In this document: one piece after another, positions 30,561-40,068 of the stretch
Layout: each line of letters starts with the position of its first letter
Numbering within the stretch: the stretch's first letter is position 1
Assembly (NCBI RefSeq): GCF_000948975.2
Contig: NZ_CP059735.1
Coordinates: forward strand, 5,888,603-5,952,602
Origin: Thalassomonas actiniarum
GTDB lineage: Bacteria; Pseudomonadota; Gammaproteobacteria; Enterobacterales; Alteromonadaceae
Reading direction: 5' to 3'
DNA: 64,000 nucleotides
The notes under the pieces: model-generated
The model's input: only the letters and a program-made list of their open reading frames with translations
Told to the model about the DNA's origin: nothing
Databases searched by the model: none
Program-made: the position numbers and the translations under genes

Positions 30561-33467
30561 ATGGCAAAGAGTAAAGCGCGTACTGATCTACAAAGGGCGG
30601 TTGACGATATATTAACCGGGCGGATCAACAATCAGGTTGAAGCCAGGATGTTTATTTTAAAAACAATCGCCCGCCTTTCGAAAAACATTCAAACACGGTT
30701 TGGCGATATCAACGACCTCAACAGTCAACTGGTGCAGGTATATATCAAAGGTAATTCGGCCCTGAACCTTTACAAAATGAATGTCACCGAAGATAAAAAA
30801 AAGAAAGAGCTGTTTGATAAAAAATGGAGTGATTTCGACAACCAAATCGTGATCAACCCCTTCCTCCCCAAAGTATGGTGGTATGAAATCCTCAATCAAA
30901 TTCATGATTGCATTAAAAACGACATTCTGCCGCCGGCCCGGGACGGCTTTATTATCGGTAAAACAGACAAGAGTAAGCTGCCAAAGCAAAACTACGATGG
31001 CAGCAAGACATTAAAACAAATCGATATTTCAGATACCGAACTGAAAGACGAACTTAAAGATGACTTTAAAAAGTACCCGGGAATCGCAAAAGGACTGCCG
31101 TTAGAGCATCAGCTAAAAATGCAGAGTAATGTCCTGCTGTGTTTAAGCAGCGAATACCTGCACCCGGTTAACTACTTCGACAACATTCGCACCCTGTTTG
31201 CTAAAAAAGACAAAGACATTGACTTTATGAAGCCTGAGTACAGCGAAGCGAATGAATATTTCCCGCCCGGTGTTGCCGTACTCAAAGATTTTCGCGGCAA
31301 AAAAGTAAAAAAAGACAGCTCGATCTGGATCAATACCACCATAGGCAAGTTTCTGTTATACCGATTAATCGCACGCTACAAAAAGCCGGGGTTGAGTTTT
31401 GAGGGCCAGGTCAACCGGGAAGACATCAATGCCGAGGCAGCCAAATTCAGGGGAGAGATCATTGATATCAGTATCCCGCGCCGCGAATCCGAAGAAACCC
31501 TCAACCAATGGGTGCGCTTCAGTAAAAACATCCAGGGTTTGACTAAAAATAACCCCTATTTCGTGCCTGATAACAAGATCGTCCAAAGAGGAATGAAACG
31601 TGTCCATATTCAGGCCAACCCAAGATACCTGGGGGATAATGGCCAGTATATACGCATCCCGGATTTTGAATATCAACTGGAAGAAAACATCAACATGATT
31701 AACGAGGTACTGACCGACACCAGCGGCTCGCCTCATAAATTCTATAAACGTTTAACCCGGGGTTATGCAGCGTTAACGGCAATCGAACAAATATCTCAAG
31801 TTGACGACGATCATCCCCTGAACAACAGCAAAGTTTTTAAGGAGGCGCTTGATCTCGAAGCCCTCTATGACAAATCAACCCAAAGCGGTATCAAGTGCTT
31901 TTTTAAACAATTCTCCCGCACCTTAAGATTTGATTATTTTACCCCTTTACTTGATGACACGATAAGCCTGGCGCTAAAACAAGCCTTACCCAAAACCGGC
32001 ATTGCAGATCTGGAGTTCTCAGATTACAGCGACTGGTATGATAGCTTTGAAGTAAAGGCAGGCAATGATACCGAAGAGAAAATCAATGCCAAAGCAGTGA
32101 TCACCGCCAAATTCAACAAGGATGAAGAGCAAAAGCAGATGAAGCAGTTACTCATTTGCACGCAGGTGGGCCATAAGGTAAATGAAGTATTGGCAACGAA
32201 ATTCAAGCTGCCCTTTGCCAAGCTGGAAATCATCAATGCCTTGCGCATCAGTCTTGATAAATCTAAACCGGACAATCAAAAAGTTTTCTTTGACGGCATC
32301 TTAAGCACCAAACTGGATAAATACTTGCGCCTGGGCAGGGCCTACGATGAAAGCTACCCTTTACCTGTAGTACCTTTATACCTGTTGACCAAAAAGGCGT
32401 ACTCAGCCGAAGAATTGCAGGAAGAAGTCCCCAAAGACTGGACCGTCGCCAAGGCCACATCAGGGCAAAAACAAGACTATGGTTATGACTTTCTTCTTAA
32501 GCACAAGGATCTGGATCATATTGTCGTGCTTAAACTCTTGGCGGCAGGCGACAATGCCAAATGGCAAAACATCGAGCAGAAATTAGAAGAGCTTTTGGTT
32601 TGGCAGCATGCCAGCCACCAACTCTTGCTCGCCCGTGCCGACAATAGCATCAATTGCCTTTATACCCTGATCACCCAACTGAAAAAACCTTATGAGAGCA
32701 AGATAAAAAACAATCAGCGCATGCTTGATTACTTTGATGAAGTCGGCGGTTTTGCCGCTCTCTACCCTATCGTCAGCAGCAACCTGGCAAAGGCAAAAGA
32801 CAATGCCGGTCTGGTTGAAGTGGTTTTTGGCGCCTTAACAGAAGCCAAAGAGCAGTTCCACGAGTTAAGCCAGCGCAGCAATCTTTTGTATTGCAACGAC
32901 AAGTTCCAGGAATTCACCCTCATGATTGACTTGCTGGCACTGATCACCGACAAACTCGAAGATATGACCAAGACTTCCAAAGATAAGGCTGTACAACATA
33001 TTCATGCCGCCCTGTTGAAACTGCAGGCAAGTATGCAACCGGCAAATTACCAGCAGGAGGGCAACCTTTATCAGCCATTGGCCGAATATCTCACCAATGG
33101 TAAAAAATTACTGGCAATGGACCTGGATATCGATCCGAAGAATTTTTACGACTATGTCAAGGCGATCATTGCCGAGGTTAAAACCCAACTGGCAGGCTAT
33201 GCCAAATACAAAAAAGACAATATACATGCCTCAATCTTTGCGGCAGAGAAAAGCAGCCGTTTGCTGGTAGACGATAACGGCAAACTCTACCGCGTGTTGC
33301 TGGAAAAAGGCATCGCCGACTATATCGATTATCGCATCGCCACGGCCCGCGACTTCTATTTAATACACTGGTTAGACAAAAGCCGCATTCATTACAAGAT
33401 GAACGCCGTGTCTTTTACCACTAACTTAACTCAAAAAGCTATCGACGCCGCCGGTGGAGGAAAATAA
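30561..33467 (+). CDS. Large nucleotidyltransferase-like protein A of a tandem pair (unknown function)
   Basis: 968 residues, no signal peptide or TM segment, so probably cytoplasmic. The N-terminal part shows the pattern of polymerase-beta-type nucleotidyltransferases: KGNSALNLY (63-71), WSDFDNQI (89-96) giving the DxD metal pair, and a later acidic strand RGEIIDISIPRR (297-308, D302). Further motifs shared with protein B are HPxNYFD (201-207), YFPP, NTTIGKFLLYRLIARY (258-273), YQLEENI (371-377), SGSPHKFYKR (388-397) and the C-terminal FYLIHWLDKSRIHYK. In place of the usual GG/GS this copy has G-N-S. Protein B starts 2 nt after the stop, so they are one operon. Full-length homology with B points to duplication. 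A role such as RNA/nucleotide modification, toxin or phage defence is only speculation; I recognise no named family. Confidence 0.85.
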   Translation: MAKSKARTDLQRAVDDILTGRINNQVEARMFILKTIARLSKNIQTRFGDINDLNSQLVQVYIKGNSALNLYKMNVTEDKKKKELFDKKWSDFDNQIVINPFLPKVWWYEILNQIHDCIKNDILPPARDGFIIGKTDKSKLPKQNYDGSKTLKQIDISDTELKDELKDDFKKYPGIAKGLPLEHQLKMQSNVLLCLSSEYLHPVNYFDNIRTLFAKKDKDIDFMKPEYSEANEYFPPGVAVLKDFRGKKVKKDSSIWINTTIGKFLLYRLIARYKKPGLSFEGQVNREDINAEAAKFRGEIIDISIPRRESEETLNQWVRFSKNIQGLTKNNPYFVPDNKIVQRGMKRVHIQANPRYLGDNGQYIRIPDFEYQLEENINMINEVLTDTSGSPHKFYKRLTRGYAALTAIEQISQVDDDHPLNNSKVFKEALDLEALYDKSTQSGIKCFFKQFSRTLRFDYFTPLLDDTISLALKQALPKTGIADLEFSDYSDWYDSFEVKAGNDTEEKINAKAVITAKFNKDEEQKQMKQLLICTQVGHKVNEVLATKFKLPFAKLEIINALRISLDKSKPDNQKVFFDGILSTKLDKYLRLGRAYDESYPLPVVPLYLLTKKAYSAEELQEEVPKDWTVAKATSGQKQDYGYDFLLKHKDLDHIVVLKLLAAGDNAKWQNIEQKLEELLVWQHASHQLLLARADNSINCLYTLITQLKKPYESKIKNNQRMLDYFDEVGGFAALYPIVSSNLAKAKDNAGLVEVVFGALTEAKEQFHELSQRSNLLYCNDKFQEFTLMIDLLALITDKLEDMTKTSKDKAVQHIHAALLKLQASMQPANYQQEGNLYQPLAEYLTNGKKLLAMDLDIDPKNFYDYVKAIIAEVKTQLAGYAKYKKDNIHASIFAAEKSSRLLVDDNGKLYRVLLEKGIADYIDYRIATARDFYLIHWLDKSRIHYKMNAVSFTTNLTQKAIDAAGGGK

Positions 33468-33469
33468 TC

Positions 33470-36004
33470 ATGGCAAAAAGCAGAACACTCTTTCAACGTG
33501 AAATCGACGACAAACTCACCCAGGAATTTAACAACCAAAGGCCGGTAAGAGAATTTATCCTCGACTGGATAGCCCAACTGACCCAATACCTGCAGCAAAG
33601 GTACGGCGGTAATGTGCGCATTTTCATCAAAGGCGGTTCGGCATTAAACCTGCTCAGAGAATATCGCAGCAAACAGTTCGGCACCACCAAAAGCTGGAGT
33701 GATTTTGATAATCAGATCATTATCAATCCTAACCTGCCGATCGCAAAATGGTACGATATTCACCGCCAAATCCATACCTATTTGAAAGAGGAATATTTAC
33801 CCTGCTTTCAAAAAGAATGGGATCTGTTTTTAAGTTACAACCGTAAAGAGTTCAGCACCGAGCAGCAGAAAGGCCTTGATCATTTTAAAGCCGAGACCAT
33901 CAACAATGCTATTTTAGACTTTCCCCGCTATCAATTCCTGTTGGAAAAAGAGAACAGCGGCAATACCAAGTCGTGTAAGGTCGATACCGCCTATCAGGTC
34001 AGCACTCCCCTCAAAGATGATCGGGAAGCGCTAAACCTGACCCTGGAAAATACCAGTCAAAGCAATATGGTGTTTAGCGCCGGCATGGAGCTTATGCATC
34101 CGCTTAACCATTTTGATACCGCAATGTCCCTGTCCAGTATTGCCGATCTCGAAGGAAGAAACAATTCCGACATCAAGGGCTTGCGCAAAAAGTTGGCGGA
34201 TGAAGGGATCAATAACGACGCCCTGTTTTTTAACAGCTACTTCCCGCCGACTTCTATGGTGCTGGATGAAAGCGTCAGCTCAAACGAAGCGCCCAACTCC
34301 AGCTCGATTTTACTTAATGCCACCATCTCCAAGTTTTACCTGTACCGCATTATCGTACGTTACGCCAACCATGACTTTTTTAATGACGGCGAGCGCAAGT
34401 CATTCGGCAAAAGAGACTGGTTTTCACCGGAGCAGAAGGCCTTTGACCGCGGACTCAGGGCGAAATTCCGCGGCGAATTGATCGATGTCAGTATCCCCCG
34501 CCGGGATAGCGAAGAAGCCATCCAGCAATGGCAGCAGGTTAACACCCATACCGTGCAATATTTTGCCCTGCCCGATTGTGATATCAAGGAAGAACCCGAC
34601 AAGGAACAGGCCTTGTTGCTAAAGGGCCATCGCGGTTATTGGCTCAATGTCCCCGGTTGGGATTATCAGCTCAATGAAAACATCTTGTTGATACTGGAAG
34701 TCTTTATTGATATCAGCGGCTCCCCCCATAAGTTTTGGAAGCGGGTGCAAAGGGTAACCAAAGCAGTGCAAAATATCTATGGCAGCGATGACAGCGCAAA
34801 AAGCAATGAAGGCTTAAGGTTTGGCAACATCAAAGCCTTGTTTGACGGCATGACCTCTGAAGTAAAACTCGATTTTATGCGGCCACTCATTCAGGATGTC
34901 AACGGCTTGCTGCTCGATGATTATAGCTGTAAGTATTTACAGTCGGGCTCAGATGACTTGATCAATAAATTATTTGGCTTTGATTTCAAAAAAATCGACA
35001 GCCTTTTTGAAAAAGATTTAAGTACTCAGGTAGTGGCCAGCTGGGATAATGAAATCAAAGGGAAAACCGTTAACGGCAAAACCTTTGAAGCCATATTGCT
35101 GGAAAAGGTACCCGAAAAAAACGAGCGGGAAAATTGCCAGAAAATGCTCGGCTTTATGCTGATATATAAAAAACTGCATGACAGCTTTAAAAGCACTATC
35201 CAATTTAAAGACAAGGATGCACCGGGCAGTCAGGATGTAAAATATTTGAACCAGTTCCGCGCCAAGGTTGAAGAGGTGCTCGATGCGCCTTGTACCTTCG
35301 GCGGCATTCTCAGCAGTTATATCGATACCAGTTTAAAATCAGCTGCCGCCAAAACCCTGGATTATTACCTGCCTTTTGTGGAGTTGTTTATTGTTGCGCC
35401 GGCGAATTTCAATGAAAAAACCTTGCAGCAAAAGCTGAGCGATATTGACCTGATCAAGGAAAACGACGGCGCTTTTGTCGCCGATAACAGCTACAGCCTG
35501 TTTGACGACAGCCAGGATGGCTATGTCAAAGTCATCCTGAAGAAGTATAACTTGCCGGTATTGCTTTGGGTGGTGCATACCCCGGCAGAAACACTGACAC
35601 GATTCCAGGAAAAACTCGTCGCCCTCGATAAAGTCGGCAATAGCATCAATCAAAAAACCGTCGAGCTGACCCATTTGCAGCAAGGCCTGAACACCCGTTA
35701 CGCCAGCCTGGAGGAGCTTGAGCGGGAAGAGCGCACCAGGCAGCTTAAGCTGGTTGAAAAGGCATTGGCCGAGAAGATCGCCGAGCAGCGTAAATTACGT
35801 CGCCAGTCTCAGCTAATGCAAGTCTTCAACCCGGACAGCACCCAACTGAGGGGCCGCCGGAAAAGTGACAACTTCAGGTTTTTAAAAGGACCGGAAGCCG
35901 TCAAGCATATGGATATCAGAATTGCCAACGGCAAAAGCTTCTATATGACCCATTGGCTCGATCATGTTCGCACTCACTACAAAGATTTCATCACCCGCTT
36001 TTAA
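33470..36004 (+). CDS. Large nucleotidyltransferase-like protein B of a tandem pair (unknown function)
   Basis: 844 residues, cytoplasmic by appearance. It carries the same motif series as protein A: FIKGGSALNLL (52-62, canonical GGS), SWSDFDNQI (75-83, D78 and D80), RGELIDVSIPRR (334-345, D339), HPLNHFD (210-216), NATISKFYLYRIIVRY (283-298), YQLNENI (399-405), SGSPHKFWKR (416-425) and C-terminal FYMTHWLDHVRTHYK. A charged coiled-coil-like helix lies near 750-800 (LEELEREERTRQLKLVEKAL). GGAGG inside the end of gene A serves as its ribosome site. Two proteins so alike in layout and so tightly coupled probably act together, perhaps as a heterodimer; this is inference. I do not recognise a known family. 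Confidence 0.87.
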   Translation: MAKSRTLFQREIDDKLTQEFNNQRPVREFILDWIAQLTQYLQQRYGGNVRIFIKGGSALNLLREYRSKQFGTTKSWSDFDNQIIINPNLPIAKWYDIHRQIHTYLKEEYLPCFQKEWDLFLSYNRKEFSTEQQKGLDHFKAETINNAILDFPRYQFLLEKENSGNTKSCKVDTAYQVSTPLKDDREALNLTLENTSQSNMVFSAGMELMHPLNHFDTAMSLSSIADLEGRNNSDIKGLRKKLADEGINNDALFFNSYFPPTSMVLDESVSSNEAPNSSSILLNATISKFYLYRIIVRYANHDFFNDGERKSFGKRDWFSPEQKAFDRGLRAKFRGELIDVSIPRRDSEEAIQQWQQVNTHTVQYFALPDCDIKEEPDKEQALLLKGHRGYWLNVPGWDYQLNENILLILEVFIDISGSPHKFWKRVQRVTKAVQNIYGSDDSAKSNEGLRFGNIKALFDGMTSEVKLDFMRPLIQDVNGLLLDDYSCKYLQSGSDDLINKLFGFDFKKIDSLFEKDLSTQVVASWDNEIKGKTVNGKTFEAILLEKVPEKNERENCQKMLGFMLIYKKLHDSFKSTIQFKDKDAPGSQDVKYLNQFRAKVEEVLDAPCTFGGILSSYIDTSLKSAAAKTLDYYLPFVELFIVAPANFNEKTLQQKLSDIDLIKENDGAFVADNSYSLFDDSQDGYVKVILKKYNLPVLLWVVHTPAETLTRFQEKLVALDKVGNSINQKTVELTHLQQGLNTRYASLEELEREERTRQLKLVEKALAEKIAEQRKLRRQSQLMQVFNPDSTQLRGRRKSDNFRFLKGPEAVKHMDIRIANGKSFYMTHWLDHVRTHYKDFITRF

Positions 36005-36419
36005 GGCGGGGAAAATATCATTAACCAAGGATTGTTTTAACCAAAAGACCTAAGCTGCCCTCCTGCGTGGATTTGCAGGAGGGTAAACCTGGTAAAAAGA
36101 ATAGAAGGCGCATTTGTTTAACATACAAGCCTTACATAACAGGACTATCTTGCTTTTTCAGATACAAAACACCGGCTAAACTGGTTTTTGCCCAGAAGCA
36201 ACAGCAGCTCTTTTAACCGGGCAGCCGACTTTAAAGGTTATGGCAGGCTGTTTCCGGCCACCTTGCCAAACACTCGATCACGATATCATCTCCGGCTTTA
36301 TCCCATAAAACGGTATTCTTCAAGATTCGACAACCCAATAATTTCACAAGTGATTGTAGACTAAACAAATTACTTCACGTACTTTACACATTCCCTACGT
36401 TTTACAATGGAAAAAACAC
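36005..36419. other. Intergenic region after the nucleotidyltransferase-like pair
   Basis: About 415 bp. A 9-bp stem CCCTCCTGC/GCAGGAGGG (36058-36083) lies 54 bp after the pair and may be its terminator, though no T-run follows. The rest contains no gene or clear site that I can see; the promoter of the PEP-CTERM gene should lie at its right end. Confidence 0.5.
36058..36083 (+). terminator. Possible terminator of the nucleotidyltransferase-like pair
   Basis: Perfect 9-bp inverted repeat CCCTCCTGC/GCAGGAGGG with an 8-nt loop, 54 bp after the stop of protein B. It is not followed by a T-run, so factor-dependent or weak termination is likely. Confidence 0.4.
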
Positions 36420-36992
36420 ATGATGAAAAAACTCACCTTATCCGCCTTGTTAGCCTTATCTACACTATTTTCAGCCTCTGTATTTGCCACTCCGATTTAC
36501 GGAACTTATGTTGAAGCCGACGGCAGCTTTTCAGGTAATATCAATAGTGTTTTAGGCGCACCTGACGATCAATTTATTCAGATAGATAACAACACTGCCG
36601 TGACCATATCCTTTGCCGATAATCAGGCGGCATTAGCTGACGGCACCGATGCTGCTGACCTTATCATTCATACTTATGATCTGCCTTATCCGGCAGATGC
36701 CCGGGTGGAATATAGCACAGACAACCTGAATTTTTTCCTGCTGGATATCTTTAGCGACGCTAATGTCAGCAATATCATTAATATTGATTTTGACCTGTTC
36801 GGCATAAACCATATAACTTCACTGCGTATCACCGACATTTCCGGTGCCGCCGCAGGTTTTGACCTTGATGCTATCGAAGGCATAAACGCAGGAGACGCGC
36901 TAAATGTGCCTGAGCCCTCCAGCTTACTCTTGCTGGCATTAGCCTTATTGGCAATTATGGCTTTACAAAACACAAGATCTCAACAGGTATAA
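36420..36992 (+). CDS. PEP-CTERM-anchored exported protein
   Basis: 190 residues. A signal peptide (MMKKLTLSALLALSTLFSASVFA) is followed by an acidic, strand-rich domain with no recognised fold, and a C-terminal sorting signal: NVPEPSSLLLLALALLAIMALQ (165-186) and a basic tail NTRSQQV. This PEP motif, membrane helix and Arg are the standard signal for exosortase-mediated processing, so the protein is probably exported and linked to exopolysaccharide or surface. The exosortase is not in this window. Its role is unknown; it may be surface- or biofilm-related by analogy. Confidence 0.87.
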   Translation: MMKKLTLSALLALSTLFSASVFATPIYGTYVEADGSFSGNINSVLGAPDDQFIQIDNNTAVTISFADNQAALADGTDAADLIIHTYDLPYPADARVEYSTDNLNFFLLDIFSDANVSNIINIDFDLFGINHITSLRITDISGAAAGFDLDAIEGINAGDALNVPEPSSLLLLALALLAIMALQNTRSQQV

Positions 36993-37121
36993 CTCATCCA
37001 CCGGGCAGGGATGCCCTTTGATCTTATATAACCCCCTTTGTCTCTAAGCAAAAGTCCAGTATTTTAAAGGCTTATTTTCACCCTCTCATTATAATCTCCT
37101 GTAGCTGAGTTTACCGCACTG

Positions 37122-37131
37122 TTGTCGACAA
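37122..37131. promoter_or_regulatory. TTGTCGACAA palindrome, candidate propionate-regulator operator (1)
   Basis: Perfect palindrome TTGTCGACAA 79 bp upstream of the GntR regulator gene. It recurs with one mismatch at 37174-37183 and perfectly at 37324-37333. A GntR/FCD protein regulating its own operon is the likely binder; this is inference. Confidence 0.6.
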
Positions 37132-37173
37132 TATTCCGTCATTTGATTGACGAATCCCAAATTAACGGCTATA

Positions 37174-37183
37174 TTGTCGACAC
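37174..37183. promoter_or_regulatory. Candidate propionate-regulator operator (2)
   Basis: TTGTCGACAC, 9 of 10 identical to the palindrome at 37122-37131 and centred 52 bp (about five helical turns) from it, immediately before the regulator gene. Confidence 0.55.
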
Positions 37184-37209
37184 TTTATTCATAAATAATT
37201 TTGGTTCTT

Positions 37210-37875
37210 ATGGAGTTTTTCAGCGAAAAAGCCGTGACCGCTGCGGACAAAACGTTTTTCCAGTTAAGAAAAGAAATTGTTGAAGGCGAGATATCTTCAG
37301 GTTCCAAACTCAGCGAAACAGAATTGTCGACAAAATATTCTGTCAGCCGGGCGGTGATCCGCGAAGCAATTAACCGCCTGGAATCCTGCCACCTGGTCGA
37401 GCGCAAAGCCAATGTCGGCGCCCGCGTGGTGGCATTAACCCCAGAGGGGCTGGTGGAGCTGTATCAAATACGCGAAGCCCTCGAAGGCATGGCGGCCAGA
37501 CAGGCGGCAAAAAACATGACCGACGAAGAAATCGCCGATTTAACCGGCCTGCTCAACGCCCACTTCCAGGAAGTCAAGTCCGGCGACTCCTATTACCAGG
37601 AAGCCGGCGATGTCGATTTTCACTACCGCATTATCCTCGGCAGTAAAAATAAACACCTGATCGGCATGCTCACCGACGGCATCTATCACCTGGTGCGCAT
37701 GTACCGGGTACAGCTAGGCATGGCCGGTCCCAGGGTGACTACGGCTTTTGACGAACACCAACATATCGTCAAGGCCATCGCCAACCGGGATGAAGAGCTG
37801 GCGGAGTTGTTGATGCGCCGCCACATCATGTATTCGAAAAACAACATTGAACAGAAATTAGTAAACAAGCTATAG
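37210..37875 (+). CDS. GntR-family (FCD) regulator of the methylcitrate operon
   Basis: 221 residues from ATG 37210; a TTG at 37201 is an alternative and neither has a strong ribosome site. An N-terminal winged helix ([25 protein letters not shown], starting about residue 32) and a C-terminal FCD domain (helical, with [12 protein letters not shown] and [14 protein letters not shown]) are typical of this family. The gene is first of the prp cluster, 16 bp before prpB. It probably represses the operon and responds to propionate-derived 2-methylcitrate, as in Shewanella-type prp clusters; the ligand is inferred. An operator copy lies within its coding sequence (37324-37333). Confidence 0.88.
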   Translation: MEFFSEKAVTAADKTFFQLRKEIVEGEISSGSKLSETELSTKYSVSRAVIREAINRLESCHLVERKANVGARVVALTPEGLVELYQIREALEGMAARQAAKNMTDEEIADLTGLLNAHFQEVKSGDSYYQEAGDVDFHYRIILGSKNKHLIGMLTDGIYHLVRMYRVQLGMAGPRVTTAFDEHQHIVKAIANRDEELAELLMRRHIMYSKNNIEQKLVNKL

Positions 37876-37891
37876 CAGAGAGAGAAACATC

Positions 37892-38770
37892 ATGAGTGCA
37901 GGTAAAAAATTTCGTCAGGCATTAGCCGACAATAAACCGTTGCAAATCGTTGGCACCATTAACGCCTACAGCGCCATCATGGCCAAGAAAATCGGCCATC
38001 AGGCCATTTATCTGTCTGGCGGCGGGGTGGCCAATGCTTCCTACGGCCTGCCTGACTTAGGCATGACCTCACTGAACGACGTCATTGCCGACGTGCAGCG
38101 CATTACCGCCGCCTGCGATCTGCCGTTAATGGTGGATATCGACACCGGCTGGGGCGGCGCTTTTAATATCGCCAAGACCATCCGTGACATGGAAAAAGCC
38201 GGCGCCGCCGCCGTGCACATGGAAGATCAGGTAGCACAAAAACGTTGCGGCCACCGTCCCAACAAAGAAATCGTGTCTACCGAAGAGATGGTTGACCGTA
38301 TCAAGGCAGCGGTTGATGCCCGTACCGACCCGGACTTTTTCATCATGGCCCGTACGGATTCCTTCGCCCAGGAAGGTCTGGAAGCCGCCATCGAACGCGC
38401 CAAGGCTTATGTTGCCGCCGGCGCCGACGGTATCTTTGCCGAAGCAGTACAAACCGAAGCGCACTACCGTGCCTTCGCCGAAGCATTAGATGTGCCTATC
38501 CTGGCCAATATCACAGAATTCGGTAAAACCGAACTGTGGAACAAAGAACAACTGGGTGAATGGGGAGCCGATATGGTGCTTTACCCGTTAAGCGCTTTTC
38601 GCGCCATGAATAAAGCCGCCGAGTTGGTTTATACCTCAATCCTGGAAAACGGCGACCAAAAAGCCGTAATCGATACCATGCAAACCCGCATGGATCTATA
38701 CGATTACCTGGGCTACCACGACTACGAGCAGAAACTGGATTCGTTATTTGCCGAAGGTAAAAACAAATAA
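37892..38770 (+). CDS. prpB: 2-methylisocitrate lyase
   Basis: 292 residues. It cleaves 2-methylisocitrate to pyruvate and succinate, the last step of the methylcitrate cycle. The isocitrate-lyase superfamily signature [10 protein letters not shown] (about 113-122) contains the catalytic Cys. [17 protein letters not shown] and [18 protein letters not shown] match PrpB, including the metal-site Asp. It follows the GntR gene by 16 bp with a clear AGAGAGAAA ribosome site. Confidence 0.97.
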   Translation: MSAGKKFRQALADNKPLQIVGTINAYSAIMAKKIGHQAIYLSGGGVANASYGLPDLGMTSLNDVIADVQRITAACDLPLMVDIDTGWGGAFNIAKTIRDMEKAGAAAVHMEDQVAQKRCGHRPNKEIVSTEEMVDRIKAAVDARTDPDFFIMARTDSFAQEGLEAAIERAKAYVAAGADGIFAEAVQTEAHYRAFAEALDVPILANITEFGKTELWNKEQLGEWGADMVLYPLSAFRAMNKAAELVYTSILENGDQKAVIDTMQTRMDLYDYLGYHDYEQKLDSLFAEGKNK

Positions 38771-38892
38771 TTTCCCTGCTTAGACGCAAGTAAATCTATT
38801 GCAACAGGACCTGCAGGTGTTGCCGGGGAAATAAAAATAACAGCCCCCGGCACACCAGAGAAACGACAAATTTTAATATTGAGGAAGCAAAC

Positions 38893-40017
38893 ATGGTAGA
38901 TAAAAAATTAGGAGGCGCTGGCCTTCGCGGTCAAAGTGCCGGTGAAACTAAACTTTGTACGGTCGGTAAATCAGGCAGCGGCTTAACCTACTGCGGTTAC
39001 GATGTTTCTGACTTGGCTGAAAACGCCACTTTTGAAGAAGTCGCCTACTTACTGTTTAACGGTGAATTACCTGACCAGGCACAGTTAGACAGCTACAACA
39101 CTGAACTTGCCGGAATGCGCGACCTGCCCCAGGCATTAAAAGAAGTTTTGCAGCGCATTCCTGCCGATGCCCACCCTATGGATGTGATGCGCACCGGTGC
39201 TTCATTTTTAGGCAACCTGGAGCCGGAAGAAGATTTCAGCCAGCAAAACAAAGCGGCGAACCGCTTACTGGCGGCCTTCCCGGCAATCATGACCTACTGG
39301 TACCATTTCTCACACAACAACAAAGAAATCGATTGTGTGACCGATGAAACCACCATCGGCGGCCACTTCCTGAAACTGTTAACCGGCAAAACCCCGTCTG
39401 AATTACACCGCCGCGTGATTGACGTGTCTTTGATCTTATATGCCGAGCATGAGTTCAATGCCTCCACCTTCACCGCCCGTGTTTGTGCTTCTACCTTATC
39501 AGACATGTACTCCTGTATTACCGGCGCTATCGGTTCATTACGCGGCCCGCTGCATGGCGGTGCCAATGAAGCAGCCATGGACATGATCCAGAAATTCAAA
39601 TCGCCGGCCGATGCCAAAGAGCAAATGGCGGGTATGCTGGAACGTAAAGAAAAAATCATGGGCTTTGGCCATGCGGTCTACCGCACTTCAGATCCGCGCA
39701 ATGTGATTATCAAAGCCTGGTCAGAAAAACTGGCTGAAGAATTCGGCGACAGTTCACTGTACGATATTTCCGTGGCTTGTGAAGAATACATGTGGGATAC
39801 CAAGAAGTTATTCTGTAATGCCGACTTCTTCCACGCCTCTGCCTATCACTTTATGGGCATTCCTACTAAGCTGTTCACACCGATTTTTGTCTGTTCACGC
39901 TTAACCGGTTGGGCAGCACATGTGATGGAGCAAAGGGACAACAACCGTATTATCCGTCCAAGCGCCGACTATATCGGCTCCGAGCCAAGAACAGTAACGC
40001 CAATCGCACAAAGATAA
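38893..40017 (+). CDS. prpC: 2-methylcitrate synthase
   Basis: 374 residues. It condenses propionyl-CoA with oxaloacetate. The citrate-synthase fold is shown by GGHFLKLL, RGPLHGGANEAAMDMI with a catalytic His, MGFGHAVYRTSDPR (second catalytic His) and the C-terminal RPSADYIGSE. Position between prpB and acnD separates it from ordinary citrate synthase. It has a leading GAGGAA ribosome site about 7 nt before ATG 38893. A hairpin follows before acnD. Confidence 0.96.
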   Translation: MVDKKLGGAGLRGQSAGETKLCTVGKSGSGLTYCGYDVSDLAENATFEEVAYLLFNGELPDQAQLDSYNTELAGMRDLPQALKEVLQRIPADAHPMDVMRTGASFLGNLEPEEDFSQQNKAANRLLAAFPAIMTYWYHFSHNNKEIDCVTDETTIGGHFLKLLTGKTPSELHRRVIDVSLILYAEHEFNASTFTARVCASTLSDMYSCITGAIGSLRGPLHGGANEAAMDMIQKFKSPADAKEQMAGMLERKEKIMGFGHAVYRTSDPRNVIIKAWSEKLAEEFGDSSLYDISVACEEYMWDTKKLFCNADFFHASAYHFMGIPTKLFTPIFVCSRLTGWAAHVMEQRDNNRIIRPSADYIGSEPRTVTPIAQR

Positions 40018-40068
40018 TTGGCTTTAAGGTTTAGCCAAAATAAAACGGCTAAACACGACAATAATTGC

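Noticed and set aside
38126-38464. Minus-strand frame of 112 codons opposite prpB
   Set aside because: Antisense shadow of a well-supported gene, without independent features.
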